Shown here: positions 41,577-49,766 of the stretch, piece by piece
Numbering within the stretch: position 1 is the stretch's first letter
Layout: every line of letters starts with the position of its first letter
Source of the DNA: SIG437 sp045648985
GTDB lineage: Bacteria > Bacillota > Clostridia > UBA1381 > UBA9506
DNA: 64,000 nt
Assembly: GCA_045648985.1 (NCBI GenBank)
Contig: JAZROZ010000004.1
Location: 1-64,000 of the forward strand
Direction of reading: 5' to 3'
The notes under the pieces: model-generated
Databases searched by the model: none
What the model was told of the DNA's origin: nothing
Seen by the model: the letters and a program-made list of their open reading frames with translations, nothing else
Program-made: the position numbers and the translations under genes

Positions 41577-41637
41577 AGTATAAGAATACTTTTGGTGGAA
41601 ACTCGGTTAAAGATTTTTGAAAGTTGGCGGTGGCTCT

Positions 41638-43260
41638 ATGGCATATCAGGCTTTATACAGAACGTGGCGCCCTACAACGTTTGATGATGTTGTCGGTCAA
41701 AACCACATTACGAAAACTTTAAAAAATGAAATAATGAATAACAAGCTTGCTCATGCCTATCTTTTCTGCGGTACTCGAGGAACGGGAAAGACATCTACTG
41801 CCAAGATTTTAGCTCGTGCCGTTAACTGCGAGCATCCTATTGATGGAAATCCGTGCAACGAATGTGAAGTTTGCCGCGGTATCTTAGACGAAAGCATCTT
41901 AGATGTTGTTGAGCTTGACGGAGCTTCTAAAAACAAGGTTGAAAACATAAGAGATATTATAGAAGACGTTGTGTTTTTGCCTGCACGTGCCAAAAAGAAA
42001 GTCTATATCATAGACGAGGTTCATATGGTCACAACTGCGGCATTTAACGCACTCTTAAAGACCTTAGAAGAACCGCCCGAGCACGTTATGTTCATTTTGG
42101 CAACAACTGAGCTTAACAAAATTCCTGCAACAGTGCTTTCAAGATGTCAGCGGTTTGATTTCAGGCGTATCACAAACGATGATATTGCTAAAAGGCTGAA
42201 GGTTGTCACAGAGTCAAGCGGCAAAAGTGTGACAGAAGAGGCTCTATATCTTGTTGCAGAGCTTGGAAACGGCTCTATGCGTGATTCTCTTTCTATTTTA
42301 GACCAATGCATTGGTTTTACGGACGAAACCTTAACATATGACGATGTTTTAAATATAATCGGTATTACTGACCAGAGTGCGCTTTTTGCACTTGCAGAAG
42401 CGATAGCTAAAGGTGACGGAGCGGGAGCGCTCTCTAGCATAGAAGACGTTGTTGCAAACGGAAAAGAGCTTGACGTTTTCATTGACTCGCTGACGAAATT
42501 TTTACGCGATTTGCTTGTCGTAAAAATTATGGCTAGTCCCCAAAAAGTCTTGAGCTCGTCAAGCGAGAGTATTAAAAAAATGCAGGATTTAGCTGAAAAT
42601 ATCTCAAAGGAAAAGCTTATCCACTGTTTAAATATTTTAAACGACAGTATTATTCAGGCTAAAAATCTTACCTTTAAAAGAACTGTTTATGAACTGGCTC
42701 TCATTAAGATGTGCAATCCTGCATTGTCTGAGTCATATGAGTCACTTTTAGCCCGTATTGACGCACTTGAAGAAAAGCTTAAAAACGGAAATTTCTCTTG
42801 CCCACCTAAAAAAGAAGAGAAAAAGGAAATGGCTAAAGATATTATAAAAGAAGTGCCGAAGCCTGAAAAGGAAGTAACGAAAAAGGCTTTAGATAAGCCT
42901 TTAGAAAACAGTTCAGACGATTTAGTAATATCTAAATGGGATGAAATCAAAGAACACATCAAAAAAAATGGTGGGATGCCTCTCATTCCACACCTTTCAA
43001 GTGCCAAGCCGCAGATGATTAAAGGTCGGCTCGCACTTGTTTTCCCCGCATCAGCTATGATGAGCAAAACTGTCACATCCAAGCAGGGATATTTAGACCT
43101 TGTGAAAATTTCCGTTCAGGCGGTGACGGGACTTACTTTAGAAGTCGGATGTTTTTCCGATAAAGAAGTAACGTCCGAAGCTAAAGAAGAAGATAATGCG
43201 GGTATGAAAAAATTAGAAGAACTTGCTAAAAAGCACAGTATTATAGAAATTATTGACTAA
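41638..43260 (+). CDS. dnaX: DNA polymerase III gamma/tau subunit
   Basis: A 540-residue clamp-loader ATPase. The Met at 41638 gives the standard MAYQALYRTWRP start. Walker A is GTRGTGKTSTAK, the zinc module CEHPIDGNPCNECEVC, Walker B DEVHMVT and the sensor SRCQRFDFRR. A charged linker (about 370-430) precedes the tau-like C-terminal domain. SRP RNA-dnaX-ybaB order is common in Clostridia. Confidence 0.96.
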   Translation: MAYQALYRTWRPTTFDDVVGQNHITKTLKNEIMNNKLAHAYLFCGTRGTGKTSTAKILARAVNCEHPIDGNPCNECEVCRGILDESILDVVELDGASKNKVENIRDIIEDVVFLPARAKKKVYIIDEVHMVTTAAFNALLKTLEEPPEHVMFILATTELNKIPATVLSRCQRFDFRRITNDDIAKRLKVVTESSGKSVTEEALYLVAELGNGSMRDSLSILDQCIGFTDETLTYDDVLNIIGITDQSALFALAEAIAKGDGAGALSSIEDVVANGKELDVFIDSLTKFLRDLLVVKIMASPQKVLSSSSESIKKMQDLAENISKEKLIHCLNILNDSIIQAKNLTFKRTVYELALIKMCNPALSESYESLLARIDALEEKLKNGNFSCPPKKEEKKEMAKDIIKEVPKPEKEVTKKALDKPLENSSDDLVISKWDEIKEHIKKNGGMPLIPHLSSAKPQMIKGRLALVFPASAMMSKTVTSKQGYLDLVKISVQAVTGLTLEVGCFSDKEVTSEAKEEDNAGMKKLEELAKKHSIIEIID

Positions 43261-43277
43261 CCGAAAGGATGTTTAAA

Positions 43278-43625
43278 ATGGCTAAAGGAAATAAGTTTAC
43301 CGGTGGCGGTATGAATAATAATATGAATAATATGTTGAGGCAGGCACAGAAAATGCAGGCTGAAATGGAAAGAATTCAGGCTGAAACAGAAGAAAAAACT
43401 GTTGAGGCTTCAAGCGGCGGCGGTGCCGTTTCTGTTACAATGAAAGGAAATCACGAACTTTTAAATGTTAAGATTTCTCCTGATGTTTTAGACCCTGACG
43501 ATATTGAAATGCTTGAAGATTTGATTTGCGCGGCAGTTAACGAAGCAACTAAAAAAGCGCAGGAGCTTATGGAAGAGAGTATGAAAGCCGTTACAGGCGG
43601 ACTTAACGTTCCCGGTCTTTTCTAA
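43278..43625 (+). CDS. ybaB: YbaB/EbfC nucleoid-associated protein
   Basis: A 115-residue DNA-binding protein (second ATG, 8 bp behind AAAGGA). The core helix MLRQAQKMQAEMERIQAET and the GGGAVSVTMKGNHELLNVKISPDVL strand region are typical; the Met/Asn-rich start (GGGMNNNMNNML) is low-complexity. Normally follows dnaX; recR, often next, is absent. Confidence 0.95.
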   Translation: MAKGNKFTGGGMNNNMNNMLRQAQKMQAEMERIQAETEEKTVEASSGGGAVSVTMKGNHELLNVKISPDVLDPDDIEMLEDLICAAVNEATKKAQELMEESMKAVTGGLNVPGLF

Positions 43626-43661
43626 TATACACGGCTTAATCTTTTCTAAGGAGGCATTGTT

Positions 43662-44774
43662 ATGAAGCTGTTGTTTTTATCAGTCACCGCAGGACAGGGA
43701 CATCATCAGGTTGCTTTAGCTTTAGAAAAACATTTTGAGAGCTTAGGTGATATAGAGTGCAGAACTATTGATGTTTTTGATAATGTCAATCCCCTGCTTT
43801 GTGATTCTCTTCAGCGCACATATCTGCTTTCAACAAAGGTGACACCTAAGGTTTACGGTAAGTTTTATGACATCGCTGACAAACGTGATTCAAACAAGGA
43901 CTCCTCTTTAGGTAAGGTAATAAAATCTATTGTGAACCACAATTTAATGCGCTCAATCCGTGATTATAAGCCTGATGCTATAATCTGTACGCATAACTTT
44001 GCGGCGATTGCACTTTCATACTTAAAGCGCAAATATCCAATCAGAGCCAAAACCTTTGCAGTTATCACAGACTTTACTGTGCATCCGTTCTGGGAAGATA
44101 CTGACCTTGATTACTATATCACGGCATCAGAGCTACTTAATTTTCAGATGCAGCTAAAGGGAATCCCCCAGCATAAAGTAAAGCCTTTTGGAATTCCGAT
44201 TATGTCTAAGTTTTCAAAATCTATAGATAAAAAGGAAGCGCGAAAAGAAGCAGGGCTTGAGGATAAGTTCACAGTGCTTATGATGATGGGCTCTATGGGA
44301 TATGGAAGCGATACGTTTGACATTATAAAGGAGCTTGATTTGTCACACGAGGATTTTCAGCTTGTTCTCGTTTGCGGACATAACAAAAAGCTCAAAAGAC
44401 GTGTTGAAAACTATTACTGGCGAAAGAAAATCTACTGCTACGGTTTTACAGATATGGTTAATCTCTTAATGGATGCATCTGACTGCATCATTACAAAGCC
44501 GGGCGGAATATCTACTTCTGAAAGTCTCGCTAAAGGTCTTCCTATGATTATGCTCGACCCTATTCCAGGGCAGGAAGACAGAAATAAAGAATTCCTTTTA
44601 AACAACGGACTTGCACTTTCAGTAAGTGATACATTTACAGTAAGCGAAGCGATTTACTCGCTCAAAGAGCATCCGTTTAAAATCGAATTATTAAAAGAAA
44701 ATATGAAGCATATGGCAAAACCTGACTCCACTTCAACTTTTGCAGAGTTTGTTTTGTCGGTGTGTGAAAAATAA
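43662..44774 (+). CDS. MGDG synthase-like / UgtP-type glycolipid glycosyltransferase
   Basis: A 370-residue GT28/GT-B protein. The N-terminal LFLSVTAGQGHHQVALALEKHF is the lipid-acceptor GxGH motif of MGDG synthase and UgtP; the C-terminal donor site is TKPGGISTSESLAKGLPMIMLDPIPGQE. It should transfer sugar from a UDP-sugar to diacylglycerol, forming membrane glycolipid or a teichoic acid anchor. AGGAGG precedes the start. Confidence 0.9.
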   Translation: MKLLFLSVTAGQGHHQVALALEKHFESLGDIECRTIDVFDNVNPLLCDSLQRTYLLSTKVTPKVYGKFYDIADKRDSNKDSSLGKVIKSIVNHNLMRSIRDYKPDAIICTHNFAAIALSYLKRKYPIRAKTFAVITDFTVHPFWEDTDLDYYITASELLNFQMQLKGIPQHKVKPFGIPIMSKFSKSIDKKEARKEAGLEDKFTVLMMMGSMGYGSDTFDIIKELDLSHEDFQLVLVCGHNKKLKRRVENYYWRKKIYCYGFTDMVNLLMDASDCIITKPGGISTSESLAKGLPMIMLDPIPGQEDRNKEFLLNNGLALSVSDTFTVSEAIYSLKEHPFKIELLKENMKHMAKPDSTSTFAEFVLSVCEK

Positions 44775-44790
44775 AAAGGGAGGTACTTTT

Positions 44791-45123
44791 ATGAAATTAG
44801 TTTTTGCGATTGTATCAAGTGAGGATGATTATGCAGTTATCAGAAATCTTAATAAGGAAGGCTACTCTGTTACAAAAATGTCTTCAACAGGCGGTTTTTT
44901 GCGTGTTGGTAACACTACCCTTTTAATCGGTGCCGAAGAAGAAGATGTTGATAAGATAATTGATATCATAAAGGAGCACTCAAAACGCAGAAAAAAGATT
45001 TTAGTAAATACCGAGCCTTATCTTGGAACTGTTATGCCCATCACAGTTTCTCCAACAAGTCAGATTGAAGTTGGCGGTGCTACGATTTTTGTTGTTGATG
45101 TTGATAAATTTGAGAAGGTGTAA
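44791..45123 (+). CDS. darA: Cyclic-di-AMP receptor, PII-like (DarA/PstA)
   Basis: A 110-residue PII-like protein starting MKLVFAIVSSEDDYAVIRNL behind GGGAGG. It has the DarA/PstA pattern (KMSSTGGFLRVGNTTLLIG and EEEDVDKIIDIIKEHSKRR, then TVSPTSQIEVGGATIFVVDV), with the binding Gly-rich loop after the second strand. It binds c-di-AMP; the output is unknown. It lies between the glycolipid enzyme and holB, as in many Firmicutes (tmk-darA-holB-ricT order, here without tmk). Confidence 0.93.
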   Translation: MKLVFAIVSSEDDYAVIRNLNKEGYSVTKMSSTGGFLRVGNTTLLIGAEEEDVDKIIDIIKEHSKRRKKILVNTEPYLGTVMPITVSPTSQIEVGGATIFVVDVDKFEKV

Positions 45124-45127
45124 TTAA

Positions 45128-46123
45128 GTGAAAAACCGATATTTTGCAGGTAACAAACATCTGGTTTCTCAGCTTGACCATTTTGTAAGGTCAGGAAAAA
45201 TACTGAATTCATACGTATTTACAGGTGAAAGCGGCATCGGCAAAAAAACACTCTCCCAGCTTTTTATTAAAAATATTTTCTGCGAGGCTTTGACAGATGA
45301 CGGCGCATGCGGCAAGTGTCCTTCGTGCAGGCAGCTTGAGTCTTTAAGCTTTCCTGACCTTATTTATCTTAAAAAGGTCAAGGACAAAAAGACGATAGGT
45401 ATTGATGAGGTAAGAGAACAGATTATTAAAAACGCATATATAAAGCCGTTTTATTCATCTAAAAAGGTTTTCTTAATTAAAGATGGCGATGACTTAACTG
45501 TGGAAGCTCAAAACGGACTTTTAAAGGTGTTGGAAGAGCCGCCCCAGTATGTGACGTTTATCATTTTAGTCACTAAGAAGAATATGCTTTTAGATACCGT
45601 TTTGTCACGTTCATGTGTTTTAAACCTGCACCCTGTATCAAAAGATGAAGCTTTGGAATATCTTAAAAATACATACCCTGATTTGCCCAATGCTGATATT
45701 TCATTTGGTACAAAATTCTGTCAGGGTATCATAGGAAAAGCCGAAAAAATGCTCTTTGATGAAAGCTACAAAGCGCTCTTTTACGATACGGCAAAGGTGC
45801 TTGGCGCTCTTTTTACAAAAAAAGAAGCTTTTGTGGATTTTCACAGATTTATGCTTGATAATAAGGATAACATCGAAACAATTATCGAATTTATGCTTAT
45901 TTATCTTCGTGACGGGCTTTTCATAAAAGAGGGACTTTTCGATATGGCAATTTGTCCCGAAAACATTGCTATGGCAAATTTCACACAGGAAACCCTAGAG
46001 CGATTTGCTCTTTTAATTGACTGTGTGATAAAATATAAAAATATGCTCTCTGCTAACGCAAATTTTACCGTTTCAACACTTGATTTAGCAGGCGGGCTGC
46101 AGAAGAACTGTAATTTAATTTAA
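45128..46123 (+). CDS. holB: DNA polymerase III delta-prime subunit
   Basis: A 331-residue clamp-loader subunit (GTG start). It has GESGIGKKTLSQLFIKN, a zinc cluster CGKCPSCRQLE, IGIDEVREQI, KDGDDLTVEAQNGLLKVLEEPP and a SRS-type sensor (SRSCVLNL). It sits with darA and ricT in the conserved Firmicutes cluster. Confidence 0.93.
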   Translation: MKNRYFAGNKHLVSQLDHFVRSGKILNSYVFTGESGIGKKTLSQLFIKNIFCEALTDDGACGKCPSCRQLESLSFPDLIYLKKVKDKKTIGIDEVREQIIKNAYIKPFYSSKKVFLIKDGDDLTVEAQNGLLKVLEEPPQYVTFIILVTKKNMLLDTVLSRSCVLNLHPVSKDEALEYLKNTYPDLPNADISFGTKFCQGIIGKAEKMLFDESYKALFYDTAKVLGALFTKKEAFVDFHRFMLDNKDNIETIIEFMLIYLRDGLFIKEGLFDMAICPENIAMANFTQETLERFALLIDCVIKYKNMLSANANFTVSTLDLAGGLQKNCNLI

Positions 46124-46138
46124 AGAGAGGATAAAAAA

Positions 46139-47017
46139 ATGGTAAAAGTAATCGGCGTAAGATTTAAAGCCGTTGGAAAGATATACTATTTCGACCCAGC
46201 ATCTGTCGCATTAAAAGCAGGAGACGGTGTAATTGTCGAAACTGTACGCGGTGTTGAATATGGTGATGTCGTCCTCGCCGACAAGGAGATTGACAAAAAA
46301 ACATTTTCGACTCCGTTAAAAAAGGTTATCAGAAAAGCTACTGAAAAAGACTATAAGCAGCTTGAAGAAAACAAAATCAAAGAACGTGAGGCGCGCGCAA
46401 TCTGTATTGAGAAAATCAATGCAAACAAGCTTGAGATGAATCTTATTGATGTTGAATATACATTTGACAGAAGCAAAGTACTCTTTTACTTCACGGCAGA
46501 AGGTCGTGTTGATTTCAGGCAGCTTGTAAAGGACTTGGCATCGGTATTTAAAACAAGGATTGAGCTTAGGCAGATTGGTGTTCGTGATGAAGCCAAAATG
46601 CTCGGCGGACTCGGCATCTGCGGAAGACAGCTTTGCTGCTCTCAGTTTTTAGGCGATTTTGAGCCTGTGTCAATCAAGATGGCAAAGGAGCAGTCGCTAT
46701 CTCTTAATCCGACAAAAATATCAGGCACCTGCGGAAGACTAATGTGTTGTTTAAAATATGAGCAGGACGTTTATGAAGAGCTACTTAAGACTACTCCGGG
46801 CGTTGGCTCAATCGTTGATACTCCTGTGGGCCGCGGAACTGTGACATCAGTCAGCGTGCTCAAGGGCATAGTTTCTGTTAAGCTTGACTCAGAAAGCGAT
46901 GTATCTGTAAATACATTTAATGTATCGGATATTGTTATTATAAAAAATGTATCCCGCGAAACTAAAGACGATGACATCGACTTAAGGGAACTTCGTGAGC
47001 TTGAAAAAGATAAATAA
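46139..47017 (+). CDS. ricT: PSP1-domain protein RicT (YaaT)
   Basis: A 292-residue protein with the PSP1 C-terminal domain. Cysteine-rich blocks GGLGICGRQLCCSQFLGDF and ISGTCGRLMCCLKYE are diagnostic and bind [4Fe-4S] in the Y-complex with RicA and RicF. That complex assists RNase Y-dependent mRNA maturation and phosphorelay in B. subtilis. It lies 15 bp after holB. Confidence 0.94.
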   Translation: MVKVIGVRFKAVGKIYYFDPASVALKAGDGVIVETVRGVEYGDVVLADKEIDKKTFSTPLKKVIRKATEKDYKQLEENKIKEREARAICIEKINANKLEMNLIDVEYTFDRSKVLFYFTAEGRVDFRQLVKDLASVFKTRIELRQIGVRDEAKMLGGLGICGRQLCCSQFLGDFEPVSIKMAKEQSLSLNPTKISGTCGRLMCCLKYEQDVYEELLKTTPGVGSIVDTPVGRGTVTSVSVLKGIVSVKLDSESDVSVNTFNVSDIVIIKNVSRETKDDDIDLRELRELEKDK

Positions 47018-47039
47018 TTTTTAGAAAGGACTGATTGAT

Positions 47040-47360
47040 TTGGCATCCAAAAAGGAAAAAAATATGTTGATTTATCGCGGTAAGCCGCTACTTCGTGACG
47101 GCGATGTTCTTTATTACGGAGATTTTAAGGAAAATTTCATAACAAGATTTACAATCTTAGAAAAAACCAAGGTTAAGGATTTGGAGGTTGCAACAAAGGT
47201 TAATATCGAGCTTTTGGAAAAAGCAACAGACAGCATAAAAGGAGCTAAGCTTACAAAAAAAGCTGAACGCAACAGCCTTTATTCAGCCTTGGATATCGGT
47301 GTTTTCTGGCTTGAAGATATCTTGGAAATGGAAAAAGAATTTTTATCAAAGTTAGGATAA
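47040..47360 (+). CDS. Conserved-looking small protein of unknown function
   Basis: A 106-residue soluble protein with a TTG start behind AAAGGA; a Met at residue 9 is the alternative. An N-terminal beta-rich stretch (LIYRGKPLLRDGDVLYYGDF) is followed by helices (ALDIGVFWLEDILEMEKEFLSKLG). It is 22 bp after ricT, so it belongs to that transcript. Not recognised. Confidence 0.65.
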   Translation: MASKKEKNMLIYRGKPLLRDGDVLYYGDFKENFITRFTILEKTKVKDLEVATKVNIELLEKATDSIKGAKLTKKAERNSLYSALDIGVFWLEDILEMEKEFLSKLG

Positions 47361-47395
47361 TAAAATATTATCAAAAAAACGTGGTTATAATATTA

Positions 47396-47424
47396 TTGAC
47401 AATGAAACGTTTTTTTGCTATAAT
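47396..47424 (+). promoter_or_regulatory. Sigma-A promoter of the T-box/aspS-gatC operon
   Basis: TTGACA (47396-47401), 17 bp, TATAAT (47419-47424): both perfect. Stem I of the T-box begins at 47430, right at the expected start point. Confidence 0.9.
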
Positions 47425-47429
47425 GTTTA

Positions 47430-47650
47430 GTGGAGACTCGGCTTTTGTGGAAAGTCTGAAAGGGAGAATGCGTCGTGGACTGAAAGCGCATTTGAGATGA
47501 GTAGTAAGTTTGGGAACACTCCACGTTTGTATTAACTGAATAAAAAAGCGGATACTTTATCGTATCAATGCGGGTGGCACCGCGGGTTAAATGTTTTTGT
47601 TTACTCGTCCCGGAAATATATTTTTATATATTTCCGGGACTTTTATTTTT
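47430..47650 (+). promoter_or_regulatory. T-box leader, Asn (AAC) specifier overlapping Glu (GAA)
   Basis: Stem I closes with GTGGAG (47430-47435) and CTCCAC (about 47519-47524). Directly before the 3' arm is GGGAACA, the specifier position, giving AAC (Asn, 47514-47516); shifting one base gives GAA (Glu). The antiterminator core GGGTGGCACCGCGGG is at 47572-47586, whose TGGC bulge would pair with a GCCA tRNA end. The terminator is GTCCCGGAAATATA/TATATTTCCGGGAC (47607-47640) plus T-run. Uncharged tRNA(Asn) should turn on the aspS-gatC/gatA/gatB genes downstream. Confidence 0.9.
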
Positions 47651-47677
47651 AATATATTATTGTAGGAGGAATATATC

Positions 47678-49756
47678 ATGTATAGAACCCTATATTGTAA
47701 TGACATACGTGATGAGCACATTGGCAAAACTGTGCAGCTTGCCGGTTGGGTTGATGTTGTTCGTGACCACGGCGGCGTTATCTTTATTGACTTAAGAGAT
47801 TACACCGGCGTAACACAGGTGGTTATTCATAACGAAGAGCTTGTAAAAGATGTTAACCGTGAAACCGTTATTTCCGTTTCAGGTATTGTTAGCAAGCGTT
47901 TGCCTGAAACTGTTAATGACAAGATTGAAACAGGTACAGTGGAGCTTGTGGCTGACAGTTTGCAGATTTTAGGCAAAAGCTGTAATAATCTTCCCTTTGA
48001 TGTACGTGCTTCAAGACTTAGCAAGGATGAACTTCGTCTTAAATATCGTTATTTAGATTTGCGTAATCCCAAAAACCACGATAATCTTGTAAAACGTTCG
48101 CAAATCATCCGCCATTTAAGAAATAAAATGGAGGAAAAAGGCTTTTTGGATATGCAGACACCTATCTTAACTGCATCATCTCCTGAAGGTGCCAGAGACT
48201 TTTTGGTGCCCAGCCGTAAGCATCCGGGTAAATTCTATGCTCTTCCCCAAGCACCGCAGCAATTTAAGCAGCTTTTGATGGTGTCGGGCTTTGACCGATA
48301 TTTCCAGGTGGCACCCTGCTTCCGAGATGAAGATGCACGTGCTGACCGTTCACCGGGTGAGTTTTATCAGCTTGACTTTGAAATGGCATTTGCCACTCAG
48401 GAAGAAGTGCTTGATGTTTGTGAAGACGTGATTTATGACACATTTAAAACATTCTCCGATAAAAAAATTACACCCAAGCCCTTCCGCCGCATCACATATG
48501 CTGATGCTATGATGACATACGGCTCGGATAAGCCGGATTTAAGAAACCCGCTTACTATCTGCGATTTAACTGACTTTTTTGTAGAGGTTGACTTCCCTGC
48601 ATTTAAGGAAAAGCCTGTTCGAGGCATCGTGGCAAACTGTCAGAACAAATCAAAGAAATTCTTTGAGGATTCTTTAAAATATGCAACCTCACCCGAAGTT
48701 GGTTTAGGTGGTCTTGGATATATCACATTAAAAGACGGCGCTTTTGCAGGTCCTATCGCTAAATTCTTAAGCGACGAAAAGAAAGCTGAAATCATTAGTC
48801 TTACAGGTGTGAAAGAGGGCGAAACACTTTTCTTCATCTGCGACGATAAGAAAAACGATACAGAGAAAAAAGCAGGTCTTATCCGCACATGGCTTGCTAA
48901 ACCCGAGCAACTTGATTTAATTAATGAAGATGCTTTTGAGTTCTGCTTTGTTGTGGACTTCCCTATGTATGAAAATGATGAAGAAACAGGTGAAACTATT
49001 TTCACCCATAACCCATTCTCTATGCCTCAGGGTGGTATGGAAGCTCTGCTCACTAAAGACCCTACTGAAATTTTAGCATACCAGTATGACCTGGTTGGCA
49101 ACGGCATTGAGCTTGCCTCAGGTGCTGTAAGAAACCATGATGTAGATATTATGAGAAAGGCATTTGAAATTGCAGGATATCCTGAAGAAGAGCTTAAAAA
49201 GCGCTTCAACGCCTTATATACTGCATTCCAATACGGTGCACCGCCCCATGCAGGTATGGCACCCGGTATTGACCGTATGGTAATGCTCCTCACGGACGAA
49301 GAAAAAATCCTTGATGTTATTGCATTCCCGTTAAACGGCAACGCACAGGATTTGCTTTTGGGCGCGCCCAGCTTTGTCACAAATCAGCAGCTTGAGGATG
49401 TTCACCTTCTTGGCAACTCAAACGTGTTTGCACAGCGCACAGCAGGTCCTAATGCTGCAGCAAAAGCTTCTGTCGGCAAACGTTCAACCTTTTCAAATTC
49501 ACAGCAACTCAATCAGATTGCTTTAAATGATGAAGAAGAAAAGGTTGTAGAGAGTATTTTCAGTGCCATGAGTAAAAAAGAAAAAGCTCTTTTAGAAATC
49601 GACACAGAAAAAGTCGAGCCTATGGTACACGTTATGCCCATGACCAACGTTTTACGCGAAGATGTACGAAGTCAGCCGTTTAGTCGTGAAAGCTTGTTAG
49701 AAGGCGCTCCCGAGCGCAGCGAAGATAGCTGGCAAGTACCCAGACTTGTAAAGTGA
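47678..49756 (+). CDS. aspS: Aspartyl-tRNA synthetase fused to GatC
   Basis: A 692-residue fusion. Residues 1-590 are a bacterial AspRS: N-terminal OB fold, motif 2 FRDEDARADRSPGEFYQLD, the GAD insertion and motif 3 GMAPGIDRMVML. His31 (RDHGG) is at the place reported as His in non-discriminating AspRS, so it probably also makes Asp-tRNA(Asn). After a linker, residues 611-692 are GatC-like: IDTEKVEPMVHVMPMTNVLR, then APERSEDSWQVPRLVK, parallel to the free GatC at 60843 (LDTEKVVPTAHARPMCNAFR...VPKVVE). It delivers aspartylated tRNA directly to the amidotransferase module encoded next. Confidence 0.93.
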   Translation: MYRTLYCNDIRDEHIGKTVQLAGWVDVVRDHGGVIFIDLRDYTGVTQVVIHNEELVKDVNRETVISVSGIVSKRLPETVNDKIETGTVELVADSLQILGKSCNNLPFDVRASRLSKDELRLKYRYLDLRNPKNHDNLVKRSQIIRHLRNKMEEKGFLDMQTPILTASSPEGARDFLVPSRKHPGKFYALPQAPQQFKQLLMVSGFDRYFQVAPCFRDEDARADRSPGEFYQLDFEMAFATQEEVLDVCEDVIYDTFKTFSDKKITPKPFRRITYADAMMTYGSDKPDLRNPLTICDLTDFFVEVDFPAFKEKPVRGIVANCQNKSKKFFEDSLKYATSPEVGLGGLGYITLKDGAFAGPIAKFLSDEKKAEIISLTGVKEGETLFFICDDKKNDTEKKAGLIRTWLAKPEQLDLINEDAFEFCFVVDFPMYENDEETGETIFTHNPFSMPQGGMEALLTKDPTEILAYQYDLVGNGIELASGAVRNHDVDIMRKAFEIAGYPEEELKKRFNALYTAFQYGAPPHAGMAPGIDRMVMLLTDEEKILDVIAFPLNGNAQDLLLGAPSFVTNQQLEDVHLLGNSNVFAQRTAGPNAAAKASVGKRSTFSNSQQLNQIALNDEEEKVVESIFSAMSKKEKALLEIDTEKVEPMVHVMPMTNVLREDVRSQPFSRESLLEGAPERSEDSWQVPRLVK

Positions 49757-49766
49757 GGTGTGTGAA

